Shown here piece after piece: positions 53,070-62,092 of a DNA stretch of 64,000 nt (the first letter of the stretch is position 1; each line of letters begins with the position of its first letter). The stretch comes from Crocinitomicaceae bacterium (GTDB lineage Bacteria; Bacteroidota; Bacteroidia; Flavobacteriales_D; Crocinitomicaceae). The position numbers and the translations under genes were made by a program. Where the stretch lies: contig JADJGJ010000001.1 of NCBI GenBank assembly GCA_016708105.1, positions 496,001 to 560,000 of the forward strand, written 5' to 3'. Below the pieces are notes generated by a model that did not search any database, was not told where the DNA came from, and was given only the letters and a program-made list of their open reading frames with translations.

Positions 53070-54638
53070 TTAGTTTTTCACGAATTGTATTATTTGCCAT
53101 CCGGTTTTAATGTAATAAATACCGGCAGGTAGATTTGTAATATCCATTGTCATTTCATCTGATGTTATTACGGTTTCTTTGACTGTTTCTCCGGCGGCAT
53201 TTATAAAAATTAATGGTTCATTAATTCTGTTTTCTGTTAATATGGTAATTGAAGATGACGAAGGGTTTGGGAAAATAACTAATTTATCTTCATGAGAGGT
53301 TACCAGTTCACCAAGTATATCAGTTGAGTTTAAATAAATCAGGTAGACATCTCCATCCTGAAAATTTGGAATAGTGATAGAAATTACTCCGGCAGTCACA
53401 GTGGCGTTTCCGGTGTAAAATGGAAGCGGGCCGGCCAAAGGTGAATTCTGAAAATCCATATCTCCTTTTGGAATTTTTTGGATGATCAAAGGCACGGTAC
53501 CGTTTGTCAAATAAGGATAATTGTTGATTGTGATGGTAACATTTGAACTGTCTTTTCCAATATCTGAAGCAAGGTATGTTCCGTTATCAACTGAATAAAA
53601 TCTACCTACTAAAATTTTCATTTCACTTAGTGAGTCAGTTTTACTTGAGAGGGCTAAAGTTTTTGCGTCAGAATGTGTACAAAAAATGCGCTTGCCGGTG
53701 AGCATTTTTGCATAGGCAAGATTTAACCAGAAAACAGGCAGCGGACTTTGCTCATCATGCCAGAATAAACCGTTGAGACCAACCATACAATTAGACCAGG
53801 TAGTACTGCCATCATTATTATCCCAGCAGGCTGTGTTTGCCCAATCAACATCATTTTGCTCAAGATGATAAAACCAACCTAAGCGATATGCCGGAATTTG
53901 ATTTGTTTGCTGAGGTGAATATTCGTTGATATGAATTTCTGGATTATTCCAGGATGGATTCAATAATTTTCTATTATTAAAATCATTCGCGTGAACTGCG
54001 AGTGAATCAGGTAATCCGAATTCATGCCATGAAACGGCATCCATAGTGATGCCCGATGCTGCTAATGAATCAAGAATGTATTCAATACCTGCCCCGTCAT
54101 AACTGTTAAGGCTAGGACCTACCATTTTGATTGCCGGATTTATTGCATCCAAAACTTGCCTTGTTCTTTTAAAACATTCAATTAATTGAGAAAGATTACC
54201 TGACCAGTAATAGGCATCATTGGGTTCATTCCACACATCCCAGTAATCAGGTGACTGACCGTTGGCAGCATAGTTATTGACCAAGGTAGCAACAAAACTT
54301 TCGTATTCTGCCCAATTTAACCAAGGCTTTGCGTTGCTATATCCACCTTTGAAATTGGCATAAAAATCACTGATCACCATGGTAGTATGTACTGACAAAT
54401 CTGTTGCCAATTCTTGTGTTTCAAACCAATCAGAATTACGCCAGAAATTTGGTTTTAATGACAAAAGCAGATTGAGCGTGGCAGCATGAGATTCAAGATC
54501 TGTTTCACCATGTATAAATCCTGTATAATTTTTGAATGACCCATCATCTGTTCCGGCATCAATGGTAATAGTTTCTTGTGAAAAAATGACGGCATCATGG
54601 ATCAGAAACAAAAGAAAAAATGCGCTGATAAATTTCAT
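53070..54638 (-). CDS. Secreted clan GH-A glycosidase-like protein with T9SS domain
   Basis: 522 residues. Signal peptide MKFISAFFLLFLIHDAVIFS. A TIM-barrel hydrolase spans ~25-340, with the acid/base Glu138 in YWDVWNEPNDAYYW and probable nucleophile Glu239 in PEIHINEYSP, the GH39-like arrangement. A small beta domain follows, then the T9SS sorting domain (KLVIFPNPSSSSITILTENR, DITNLPAGIYYIKTG). The target glycan is unknown. It stands alone, not in a polysaccharide-utilisation locus. A TATCTTTG box lies at 54726-54719 on the same strand. Confidence 0.82.
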   Translation of the reverse strand: MKFISAFFLLFLIHDAVIFSQETITIDAGTDDGSFKNYTGFIHGETDLESHAATLNLLLSLKPNFWRNSDWFETQELATDLSVHTTMVISDFYANFKGGYSNAKPWLNWAEYESFVATLVNNYAANGQSPDYWDVWNEPNDAYYWSGNLSQLIECFKRTRQVLDAINPAIKMVGPSLNSYDGAGIEYILDSLAASGITMDAVSWHEFGLPDSLAVHANDFNNRKLLNPSWNNPEIHINEYSPQQTNQIPAYRLGWFYHLEQNDVDWANTACWDNNDGSTTWSNCMVGLNGLFWHDEQSPLPVFWLNLAYAKMLTGKRIFCTHSDAKTLALSSKTDSLSEMKILVGRFYSVDNGTYLASDIGKDSSNVTITINNYPYLTNGTVPLIIQKIPKGDMDFQNSPLAGPLPFYTGNATVTAGVISITIPNFQDGDVYLIYLNSTDILGELVTSHEDKLVIFPNPSSSSITILTENRINEPLIFINAAGETVKETVITSDEMTMDITNLPAGIYYIKTGWQIIQFVKN

Positions 54639-54887
54639 ACGTTCAGAGAGAGAGAGTGAGTAGTTTAATTTGATTCACCTCTGACAAGGTGTTTAGAATT
54701 TGTCATTGGAAATCAGATCAAAGATAAAATTAAAACGTTGTCTAGGCGTATCGGATTCTTCGTTTTTTTATTTCTTCGGGCTGATCTAGGATAAATAGAC
54801 AAGGTATTTCGAATTGGCACTGAATGTAATTTGATTTAATTTGAAATTCTTACACACAACATGTTCTGCTGTGGCATGTTGGCCGCA

Positions 54888-55514
54888 TTAAATTCTTCTA
54901 AAACAACAAAACAAAAAGTTTTGAATGGTGTCAAACGGAGTTTTATGATCAATACTCAAACATTTAATTTTTTCAAAACCGTCTGAAAAAGTTTTGGTCA
55001 TGTCTTGCTCGTTATATTGTTTTATTTCAATACCACTGCATTTTTTTGGACCATTTTCTGAAAAGGTACCAAGTATAAACACACCATGAGAGGCAATGCC
55101 TTTATTTGCAGCATTCAAGTATGATTCAATATCTGCGTTGTGAGTTAAAAAGTGGAAAGCAGCTCTGTCATGCCAGATAAAATATGTACGTTCAGGAATA
55201 AATCTTCCTGCATCTTCAACAATCCAATGCACTTTGTCAGCGCGGTTTCCTAGTCGTTTCTTTGCGCGGTCAATGGCCGCTGATGAAATATCTAGCACGG
55301 TTATATCGGTGTATCCTAAATCAAGCAGATGATCAACTAGAAAACTGTCACCGCCTCCTATATCAATCAAGGGGAATGTTTTATCCTTTGCAAATTCCTG
55401 TATGAGTGCAAGAGATGTTTCAGGTGTTGGTTGGTACCAACTTACTTCATGCAACTGTTTATTCTGGTAAATATTTTCCCAGTGTGATTTTCTATCAAAT
55501 GCTTCTGTTGACAT
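54888..55514 (-). CDS. Class I SAM-dependent methyltransferase
   Basis: 208 residues from the ATG at 55514 (MSTEAFDRKSHWENIYQNK); the longer frame to 55571 runs through the promoter. Motif I LIDIGGGDSFLVDHLLDLGY, motif II TVLDISSAAIDRAKKRLG and motif III FIWHDRAAFHFLT. The WYQPTPETSLALIQEF start resembles the thiopurine/TehB-like group. Substrate unknown. Single gene. Confidence 0.85.
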   Translation of the reverse strand: MSTEAFDRKSHWENIYQNKQLHEVSWYQPTPETSLALIQEFAKDKTFPLIDIGGGDSFLVDHLLDLGYTDITVLDISSAAIDRAKKRLGNRADKVHWIVEDAGRFIPERTYFIWHDRAAFHFLTHNADIESYLNAANKGIASHGVFILGTFSENGPKKCSGIEIKQYNEQDMTKTFSDGFEKIKCLSIDHKTPFDTIQNFLFCCFRRI

Positions 55515-55527
55515 AATCAAATTTTTG

Positions 55528-55555
55528 TAAAGGTAGGATTTACTCGGATTATCAA
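55528..55555 (-). promoter_or_regulatory. Promoter of the methyltransferase gene
   Basis: Minus strand: TTG (55555-55553), 17-bp spacer, TACCTTTA (55535-55528), one mismatch. Predicted leader about 8 nt, which sets the start at 55514. Confidence 0.6.
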
Positions 55556-55803
55556 ATGTATCAGAAATCACCGATGTCTGTTGGCATAATCTTATGTGCG
55601 CATTAGATTTGAATGGATGTATGAGATATTTCAGCCTCTGTTTTAATCCGTTTGAAGGAATAATCGGGTGATTTATAATTAAAATCAGACTGGCTTAAAA
55701 CTTCTTGTTATTTTAGTGTCCGCAAGAAAATCAAAAGTACAAATCCTATAATCAGGATAAACATGAAAAGTTTACCTGTGATGATAAAATGAAAAGATAA
55801 TCT

Positions 55804-58800
55804 ATGAAAAAAATTCTTCTAGTTCTTGGCGTGTTTTTAGTAAGTGCAGGCGTGTCAGCACAGAAAAAGAATAGCACTCAAACGCAGGCTAACAATTCAG
55901 CACTGAATTCTGGATTGGTTGCCGGATTACAATTCCGTTGTATTGGGCCGGCTATGGCATCAGGTCGTATTGCAGATATTGCTGTGAATCCTGAAAATCC
56001 GAGCGAATATTATCTTGCAGTTGCATCAGGAGGTGTATGGAAAACCGTGAATCATGGTAATACCTATGAGCCGGTTTTTGACAGCTACGGTTCTTATTCT
56101 ATCGGCTGTATCACCATTGACCCCAACAATACCAATGTGGTTTGGGTAGGTACCGGAGAAAACAACAACCAACGCTCAGTAGCATATGGAGATGGTGTCT
56201 ACAAATCAGCAGACGGTGGGCAAACTTGGTCTAATGTTGGTTTGAAAAATTCAGAACATATTTCCAAAATCATTGTTGATCCGCGCAATTCTGATGTTGT
56301 TTATGTTGCAGCATACGGGCCACTTTGGTCAGCAGGTGGAGACCGAGGAGTATATAAAACTACTGATGGAGGAAAAACTTGGAAACAAATTCACTTCATT
56401 TCTGAGAACAGTGGTACGTGTGATTTAGTGATGGATCCCACCAATCCGGATGTGTTATATGAAGCAGTGCATCAGCGCCGTAGACATGTGTACACTTACA
56501 TTGGCGGGGGTGCTGAAAGCGGAGTATATAAAACTACCGATGGTGGCGCAACCTGGACTGAACTTACCAACGGGCTGCCAAGTTCAAATATGGGAAGAGT
56601 GGGATTAGCTATTTCGCCGGCAGACCCAAATTATGTCTATGCAATTTGCGAAGCTGAAAACGGACAGCAAGGATTTTACAGATCAACAAATTGCGGAGCA
56701 AGTTTTGAAAAAAGATCTTCGTATGAAACAAGTGGAAATTATTATCAGGAAATTATTTGTGATCCGTTGGATGTAAATAAAGTTTTCAGCATGGACACTT
56801 GGTTAAGTCATACTGAAGATGGTGGACTTACTTTTAAAATGACCGGTGAAAATGATAAACACGTAGACAACCATTGTATTTGGATTGATCCGCAAGATAC
56901 CCGTCACTGGCTTGTTGGATGTGACGGAGGTGTTTATGAAACCTGGGATCATGCTTCACATTGGGAGTTTAAACAAAATTTGCCGGTTACTCAATTTTAC
57001 AAAGTTGCGCTTGACAATGATTATCCTTTTTATAATGTATATGGTGGAACTCAAGATAACAATTCAATGGGTGGACCATCACGCACAATTAATAATGCAG
57101 GCATTCTAAATTCTGATTGGTTTATTACCAATGGAGGAGATGGATTTGAATCACAAATTGATCCATCAGATCCCAATATTGTGTATGCACAGGCGCAATA
57201 TGGCTGGCTTGTGCGTTATGATAAACAAAGCGGTGAAGCGATAGGAATACAACCTATGCCGGGAAAAAATGAACCTGCTTACCGTTGGAATTGGGATGCT
57301 CCATTGGTGATTTCTAATCACAATAATCAACGCATTTATTTTGCAGCAAATAAAGTTTTTAAAAGTGATGACCGCGGAAATACTTGGCAGGTAATTTCTC
57401 CTGATTTAACTCGTCAGTTAGACAGAAATGAATTTGAAGTGATGGGAGAAATTCAATCTCCTGATGTGGTGATGAAAAATAAATCTACCTCTATTTTTGG
57501 TAACATTACCGCTTTGGATGAATCTCCAAAAAATCAAAATTTATTGTATGCCGGAACAGATGATGGCTTGATTCAAATTACAAAAGATGGTGGTGCAACT
57601 TGGGTAAAAAAAGAAAATTTTCCGGGTATTCCGGCAATGACTTACGTGAACCAAATTGTTGCTTCAAAACACGATGAAAATATTGTTTTTGCAATTTTTA
57701 ATAATCATAAAAACGGAGACTTTAAACCGTACATTTTAAAAAGTTCTGATAAAGGAGAAACATGGGTGTCAATAGCCGGTGATTTGCCTCAGCGCGGAAC
57801 CGTGTATTGCCTTGCACAAGATCATGTGAATCCTGATTTATTATTTGCCGGCACTGAGTTTGGTTGCTTTTTTACATTGAACGGAGGCGCAAATTGGATT
57901 CAACTTAAAGCCGGTTTGCCAACCATTGCAATTAAAGATATGGCAATTCAAACACGTGAAAATGATTTAGTACTTGCTTCGTTTGGGCGTGGATTTTTTA
58001 TTCTGGATGATTATTCTCCACTACGTTATTTAACTACAGAAAATTTGAATAAAAAAGCCATGATTTTTCCGGTGAGAACATCGTTGGAATATATAGAATC
58101 TGCACCACTTGGATTAACCGGCAGATCTATGCAAGGATCACAATTTTATCTGGCACCTAATCCTGCATTTGGAGCAACGTTTACCTATTATGTAAAAGAT
58201 GTTCCCCAATCGCCAAAATCAATCAGACAGGCAGAAGAAAAAATGAAAAGAGACGCAGGTCAGGATATTGAATATCCAACGTATGAAGAATTTGTTGCAG
58301 AAGATAATTATGAAGATCCATATCTATTGTTCATCATACGAGATGCGCAAGGCAATGAAGTGAATCGCATAAAAACCGGTGCAGGACAAGGCATTAACCG
58401 TGTTACTTGGAATTTGAGATACCCTCCAACCACGCCGGTAACTTTGGGTAAAAATGATCCCGGACGATATGGTATGGCTGATGAAGGGCCACTAGTATTG
58501 CCCGGCACCTATTCAGTTGAACTTTACATGAATGTCAACGGTGTCTTTGAGAAATTGACTGAGGCTGTAACTTTTGAAGTGAAAGCGCTTGAGAATTCTT
58601 CGCTCGCCAGACAAACAGCGGAGACCATTGCGTTTAAAAAAGAATTATCTGAACTGCGCAGATTATTCAGAGGTACTGCGGCAGAATATGATGAACTACG
58701 CAACAAATTAAGTTATATTAAAACAGCTATCAGTGCATATCCAAATGCTGACATTACTCTGATGAATGAAGTGCAGGCACTTGAAAATCTTGCTGAGAAA

Positions 58801-59082
58801 ATCTATATTTTAATGTGGGGTGATTATCACAAAGCGTCTCGTGATATTGAAACCGGACCAAGTGCAGGCGAACGTATTGAAGGAATTGTTGGTCAAACAT
58901 GGTATTCAACAAGCAACGTGACAACAACACATCGTGAACAATACAAAATTGCGACTGAAGAATATGAAATTATCAGACAACAAGTAGAAGAGTTTCAAAA
59001 CCGAATTGAGACACTTGAACAAAAATTATCCGCAAACAGTATTCCGTACACACCGGGAAGATCTGACTGGAAACAAGAATAG
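55804..59082 (+). CDS. Giant VPS10/BNR-repeat propeller protein
   Basis: 1092 residues. Signal peptide MKKILLVLGVFLVSAGVSAQ. At least ten Asp-box repeats (SADGGQTW, TTDGGKTW, TTDGGATW, SDDRGNTW, TKDGGATW, SSDKGETW) build a ten-bladed sortilin/VPS10-like propeller over residues ~40-740. A beta domain follows (GTYSVELYMNVNGVF) and then a helical C-terminus. The family is common in Bacteroidota and often misnamed glycosyl hydrolase; no catalytic residues are evident. No T9SS domain, so it is probably periplasmic. Confidence 0.85.
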   Translation: MKKILLVLGVFLVSAGVSAQKKNSTQTQANNSALNSGLVAGLQFRCIGPAMASGRIADIAVNPENPSEYYLAVASGGVWKTVNHGNTYEPVFDSYGSYSIGCITIDPNNTNVVWVGTGENNNQRSVAYGDGVYKSADGGQTWSNVGLKNSEHISKIIVDPRNSDVVYVAAYGPLWSAGGDRGVYKTTDGGKTWKQIHFISENSGTCDLVMDPTNPDVLYEAVHQRRRHVYTYIGGGAESGVYKTTDGGATWTELTNGLPSSNMGRVGLAISPADPNYVYAICEAENGQQGFYRSTNCGASFEKRSSYETSGNYYQEIICDPLDVNKVFSMDTWLSHTEDGGLTFKMTGENDKHVDNHCIWIDPQDTRHWLVGCDGGVYETWDHASHWEFKQNLPVTQFYKVALDNDYPFYNVYGGTQDNNSMGGPSRTINNAGILNSDWFITNGGDGFESQIDPSDPNIVYAQAQYGWLVRYDKQSGEAIGIQPMPGKNEPAYRWNWDAPLVISNHNNQRIYFAANKVFKSDDRGNTWQVISPDLTRQLDRNEFEVMGEIQSPDVVMKNKSTSIFGNITALDESPKNQNLLYAGTDDGLIQITKDGGATWVKKENFPGIPAMTYVNQIVASKHDENIVFAIFNNHKNGDFKPYILKSSDKGETWVSIAGDLPQRGTVYCLAQDHVNPDLLFAGTEFGCFFTLNGGANWIQLKAGLPTIAIKDMAIQTRENDLVLASFGRGFFILDDYSPLRYLTTENLNKKAMIFPVRTSLEYIESAPLGLTGRSMQGSQFYLAPNPAFGATFTYYVKDVPQSPKSIRQAEEKMKRDAGQDIEYPTYEEFVAEDNYEDPYLLFIIRDAQGNEVNRIKTGAGQGINRVTWNLRYPPTTPVTLGKNDPGRYGMADEGPLVLPGTYSVELYMNVNGVFEKLTEAVTFEVKALENSSLARQTAETIAFKKELSELRRLFRGTAAEYDELRNKLSYIKTAISAYPNADITLMNEVQALENLAEKIYILMWGDYHKASRDIETGPSAGERIEGIVGQTWYSTSNVTTTHREQYKIATEEYEIIRQQVEEFQNRIETLEQKLSANSIPYTPGRSDWKQE

Positions 59083-59107
59083 AATAAATTCAATTATCCA
59101 TTTACAT

Positions 59108-59144
59108 AACACCGGACCGGAGAAATTCTGTCCGGTGTTTTTTT
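59108..59144 (+). terminator. Rho-independent terminator of the propeller gene
   Basis: 9-bp perfect stem AACACCGGA/TCCGGTGTT with a 14-nt loop, followed by T7 (59138-59144). Confidence 0.9.
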
Positions 59145-59423
59145 GTTTGGTTCCTTGCATTTTCATGCCAGATTTATGAATTCAGGATTACAAGAATGAA
59201 TAAATAAATTATCAACCTAACTTTAAACCTATTTAAATCTACAAACGTTACTGATAAAGACACATGGCATTGTGTGACGTAATGAATTTAGCACACAGCA
59301 CGACGGGTTAAATTATGTATCTTGGTTGTGAATTCATTGAAATCCTAAATGACAATGCAAGGACAACAAATGATGTGTGAAAAGTAGAATGAGGTAATAA
59401 ACGAGTATCAAACAATAAAAAAA
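59145..59423. other. Intergenic region before the helical-repeat gene
   Basis: No gene seen. It should hold the promoter of the gene at 59424; TATCTTGG near 59317 is a one-mismatch -7 candidate. A small CACA-N-TGTG hairpin lies near 59260. Confidence 0.4.
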
Positions 59424-60971
59424 ATGAAACCTTCAACCGAACTCTTCAGTTTGATCAAGTCTCTTACAAAATCTGAAAAACGATTTTTTAAGTTGAATTC
59501 TGCCCTGCAGTCCGGGGATAAAAACTACTTGAAAATTTTTGATTTCATTGAACGGCAAAAAAAATATGATGAGGAAGAATTGAAAGATGAATTTAAAAAT
59601 GAGACGTTCATTCAACATCTTCCTTCAGAGAAAAATCATTTGTATAAATTGATTCTGAAATCACTTCGTTCTTATTATTCTGAACAATCAGTAAGTTCAA
59701 TTCTCAAGCAGGAGATAAAAAATGTTGAGATATTGTATAATAAGGCTTTATATCGTGAGTGCAATAAATTTGTGAAGCGAGCAAAAGCGCTTGCCGCAGA
59801 GTATGAAAAGTTTTATTATCACTATGAATTAATTAACTGGGAGAAAAAATTATTGGAAGAGGCATTTGAGTCTGGTGTCTTTGATCATAATTTGGATGAG
59901 TTGATAAAAGAAGAGTCAGAAGTAATTGAAAAATTGCGGAATTTGGCCGAGTATCAGATATTATATTCAAAAATAAATTATGTTTTTCGCAGTGGCGGAT
60001 TCACGCGCAACGAGCATGAACGAAAGGTGGTGAATGAAATTGCCGATTATCATTTGATCAAAGGAAAAAACACGGCGCTTTCTACCCGAGCAACGACTAT
60101 TTGTTATTACATCAAAGGGCTGTGCAGTGCCAGTACGAGAGATTATGAAGATGCCTTGATCAATTTCAGAAAAGCAAAATCAGTAATGGATCGTCAGCCA
60201 AAAATCAGAGATGATATTCAGCAACGTTATATTTATACTTTGAGTTTTCTGTTGAACTGTTATATTGATGTGCATGATTTTAAAAATGCAAATGATGTCT
60301 TATCAGAATTAGAACAATTGAATGAAAATTCTGCTTACCAGTCACCTGATTCTGCCGTGCGGATATTTGCTTCAACCTTTATTGGACGAATGCAGATGTA
60401 TAACCGTCAGGGTGAATTTTCAAAAGCCCTTGCCCTGATTCCTGAAATTGAAGCAAAACTTGACCATTTTGAAGACAAAATAAATAAAGAGAAAATTCTC
60501 TTATTCACTTACGCAATGGCATACGCATACTTTGGAACCGGTGATTATCACAAGGCCCTCAAGTGCATCAACAGTCTGCTCAATGACAATGAAAAGCAAT
60601 TGCGTCAAGATGTTTACTCTTTCTCTCGCATATTTAATTTAATTATTCACTTTGAACTCAATAATCATGATTTCATTGAGTATGATATCAAATCAGCCGC
60701 ACGCTTTTTAAATAAGCATGAGAAAGATTATGAAGTGGAGAATTTATTCGTGAGTGAGATGAAAAATTTGGCAAGAGTAAATTCCGTTGCTGAACGAAAA
60801 AAAATACTTGAACGATTTGATGAACAACTTTCTGATTTATTCAAAATAGATCGTGAAAATGTGATACAAGAATATTTTGACCTGCGCGCCTGGATCAAAT
60901 CAAAATTAAATGGTAAAGAATTTGCTGAAGCAGTAAAAATTGGAATCAGCCCAGTTTTGAAAAAGGAATAA
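59424..60971 (+). CDS. Cytoplasmic helical-repeat (TPR-like) protein, unknown
   Basis: 515 residues, no signal peptide. It begins MKPSTELFSLIKSLTKSEKR and FFKLNSALQSGDKNYLKIFD, a start I associate with a family of uncharacterised Bacteroidota proteins. The rest is alpha-helical: degenerate TPRs such as YYIKGLCSASTRDYEDALIN and FTYAMAYAYFGTGDYHKALK. Role unknown. Its last 26 nt overlap the end of ribBA on the other strand. Confidence 0.75.
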   Translation: MKPSTELFSLIKSLTKSEKRFFKLNSALQSGDKNYLKIFDFIERQKKYDEEELKDEFKNETFIQHLPSEKNHLYKLILKSLRSYYSEQSVSSILKQEIKNVEILYNKALYRECNKFVKRAKALAAEYEKFYYHYELINWEKKLLEEAFESGVFDHNLDELIKEESEVIEKLRNLAEYQILYSKINYVFRSGGFTRNEHERKVVNEIADYHLIKGKNTALSTRATTICYYIKGLCSASTRDYEDALINFRKAKSVMDRQPKIRDDIQQRYIYTLSFLLNCYIDVHDFKNANDVLSELEQLNENSAYQSPDSAVRIFASTFIGRMQMYNRQGEFSKALALIPEIEAKLDHFEDKINKEKILLFTYAMAYAYFGTGDYHKALKCINSLLNDNEKQLRQDVYSFSRIFNLIIHFELNNHDFIEYDIKSAARFLNKHEKDYEVENLFVSEMKNLARVNSVAERKKILERFDEQLSDLFKIDRENVIQEYFDLRAWIKSKLNGKEFAEAVKIGISPVLKKE

Positions 60972-62058
60972 CTTCTGTCACATCTAAGCCATAAGCATGA
61001 ATGACAGATTGATTTTGTGCAGGATTATTAGAAATTAACCTGAGCTTTTTTATCCCCATTGAACGCAGAATTTGCGCTCCAATTCCATAATCTCGGTTGT
61101 CAGCTTTCGTTTGGTTTGAACCGTTATATGATTTCAGTTTTTCTATTAGTCCAATTTGTTTTTCCTCTTGTTGCATAAAAAGTAAAACACCTTTGCCTTC
61201 TTTTTCAATCATCTGAAGTGCTGCACTCAAGTTAGATTGTTTATCAGCGCGAATTGCATCCAATAAATTATGTGTAAACGGACTTGATTCAACACGCACC
61301 GTTATACTTTCATCTTCTGTCCATTCACCTTTTACAAAAGCAAGATGCTCTTCATCTGTAGTTGTTTGTCTGAAAGCAGATAGTTTGAATTTTCCCCACA
61401 GGGTATTTAAATCAGTTTCAAGAATTTTTTCAATGAGTGATTCATGTTTTAATCTGTATTGAATCAAATCAGCGATAGAAACAATTTTCAGGTTGAATTT
61501 TTTTGCAATTTCCAATAGCTGAGGAAGACGAGCCATAGACCCATCTTCATTCATGATTTCAACAATAACTCCTGCCGGTTCAAAGCCTGCCAAGCGTGAT
61601 AAATCAATAGCTGCTTCAGTGTGCCCTGCGCGGCGCAATACCCCGCCTTTTTTTGCGCGCAGTGGAAATATATGTCCGGGTTTTCCTAATTCTTCAGGAC
61701 GAATGGCGGGATCAATGAGTGCAAGAATTGTTTTGGCACGGTCATGAGCTGAAATGCCGGTTGTACAACCGTGACCTATCAAATCAACAGAAACGGTAAA
61801 AGGTGTTTCATACGTGGCACTGTTTTTTTGTACCATCAAATCTAAACCTAGTTGATCACAGGTATCTTCAATCAATGGAGCGCAAATCAATCCTCTGCCA
61901 TGCGTAGCCATAAAGTTGACAATTTCAGGCGTGATGTTGCGTGCGGCTGTGAGAAAATCTCCTTCATTTTCACGGTCTTCATCATCAACAACAATGATGA
62001 TTTTTCCGTTTTTTATTTCTTCAATAGCCTCTTGAATTGTGTTCAGTTGTGAACTCAT
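60946..62058 (-). CDS. ribB: DHBP synthase RibB with degenerate GTP cyclohydrolase II domain
   Basis: 370 residues from the ATG at 62058 (MSSQLNTIQEAIEEIKNGK). The RibB half (1-~200) is intact: VVDDEDRENEGDFLTAA, THGRGLICAPL, GCTTGISAHDRAKTI and RRAGHTEAAIDL; it makes 3,4-dihydroxybutanone phosphate for riboflavin. The C-terminal RibA-like half keeps NRDYGIGAQILRSMGIKKLR and SNNP but has SSPFTHNLLDAIRADK where the zinc site CLTGD...CDC should be: all three Cys ligands are missing. GTP cyclohydrolase activity is therefore unlikely, and the name ribBA would overstate it. Confidence 0.9.
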   Translation of the reverse strand: MSSQLNTIQEAIEEIKNGKIIIVVDDEDRENEGDFLTAARNITPEIVNFMATHGRGLICAPLIEDTCDQLGLDLMVQKNSATYETPFTVSVDLIGHGCTTGISAHDRAKTILALIDPAIRPEELGKPGHIFPLRAKKGGVLRRAGHTEAAIDLSRLAGFEPAGVIVEIMNEDGSMARLPQLLEIAKKFNLKIVSIADLIQYRLKHESLIEKILETDLNTLWGKFKLSAFRQTTTDEEHLAFVKGEWTEDESITVRVESSPFTHNLLDAIRADKQSNLSAALQMIEKEGKGVLLFMQQEEKQIGLIEKLKSYNGSNQTKADNRDYGIGAQILRSMGIKKLRLISNNPAQNQSVIHAYGLDVTEVIPFSKLG

Positions 62059-62060
62059 GA

Positions 62061-62084
62061 CAAATATATGAATGTGCAAAGTTA
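62061..62084 (-). promoter_or_regulatory. Two tandem -7 boxes at the ribB start
   Basis: TATATTTG (62068-62061) and TAACTTTG (62084-62077) on the minus strand, both full matches. Only the second leaves a leader (about 13 nt) for the ATG at 62058; the first would start RNA inside the first codon. Both lie past the end of the upstream glycosyltransferase gene or in its final bases' flank. Confidence 0.5.
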
Positions 62085-62092
62085 CCGGTTTT

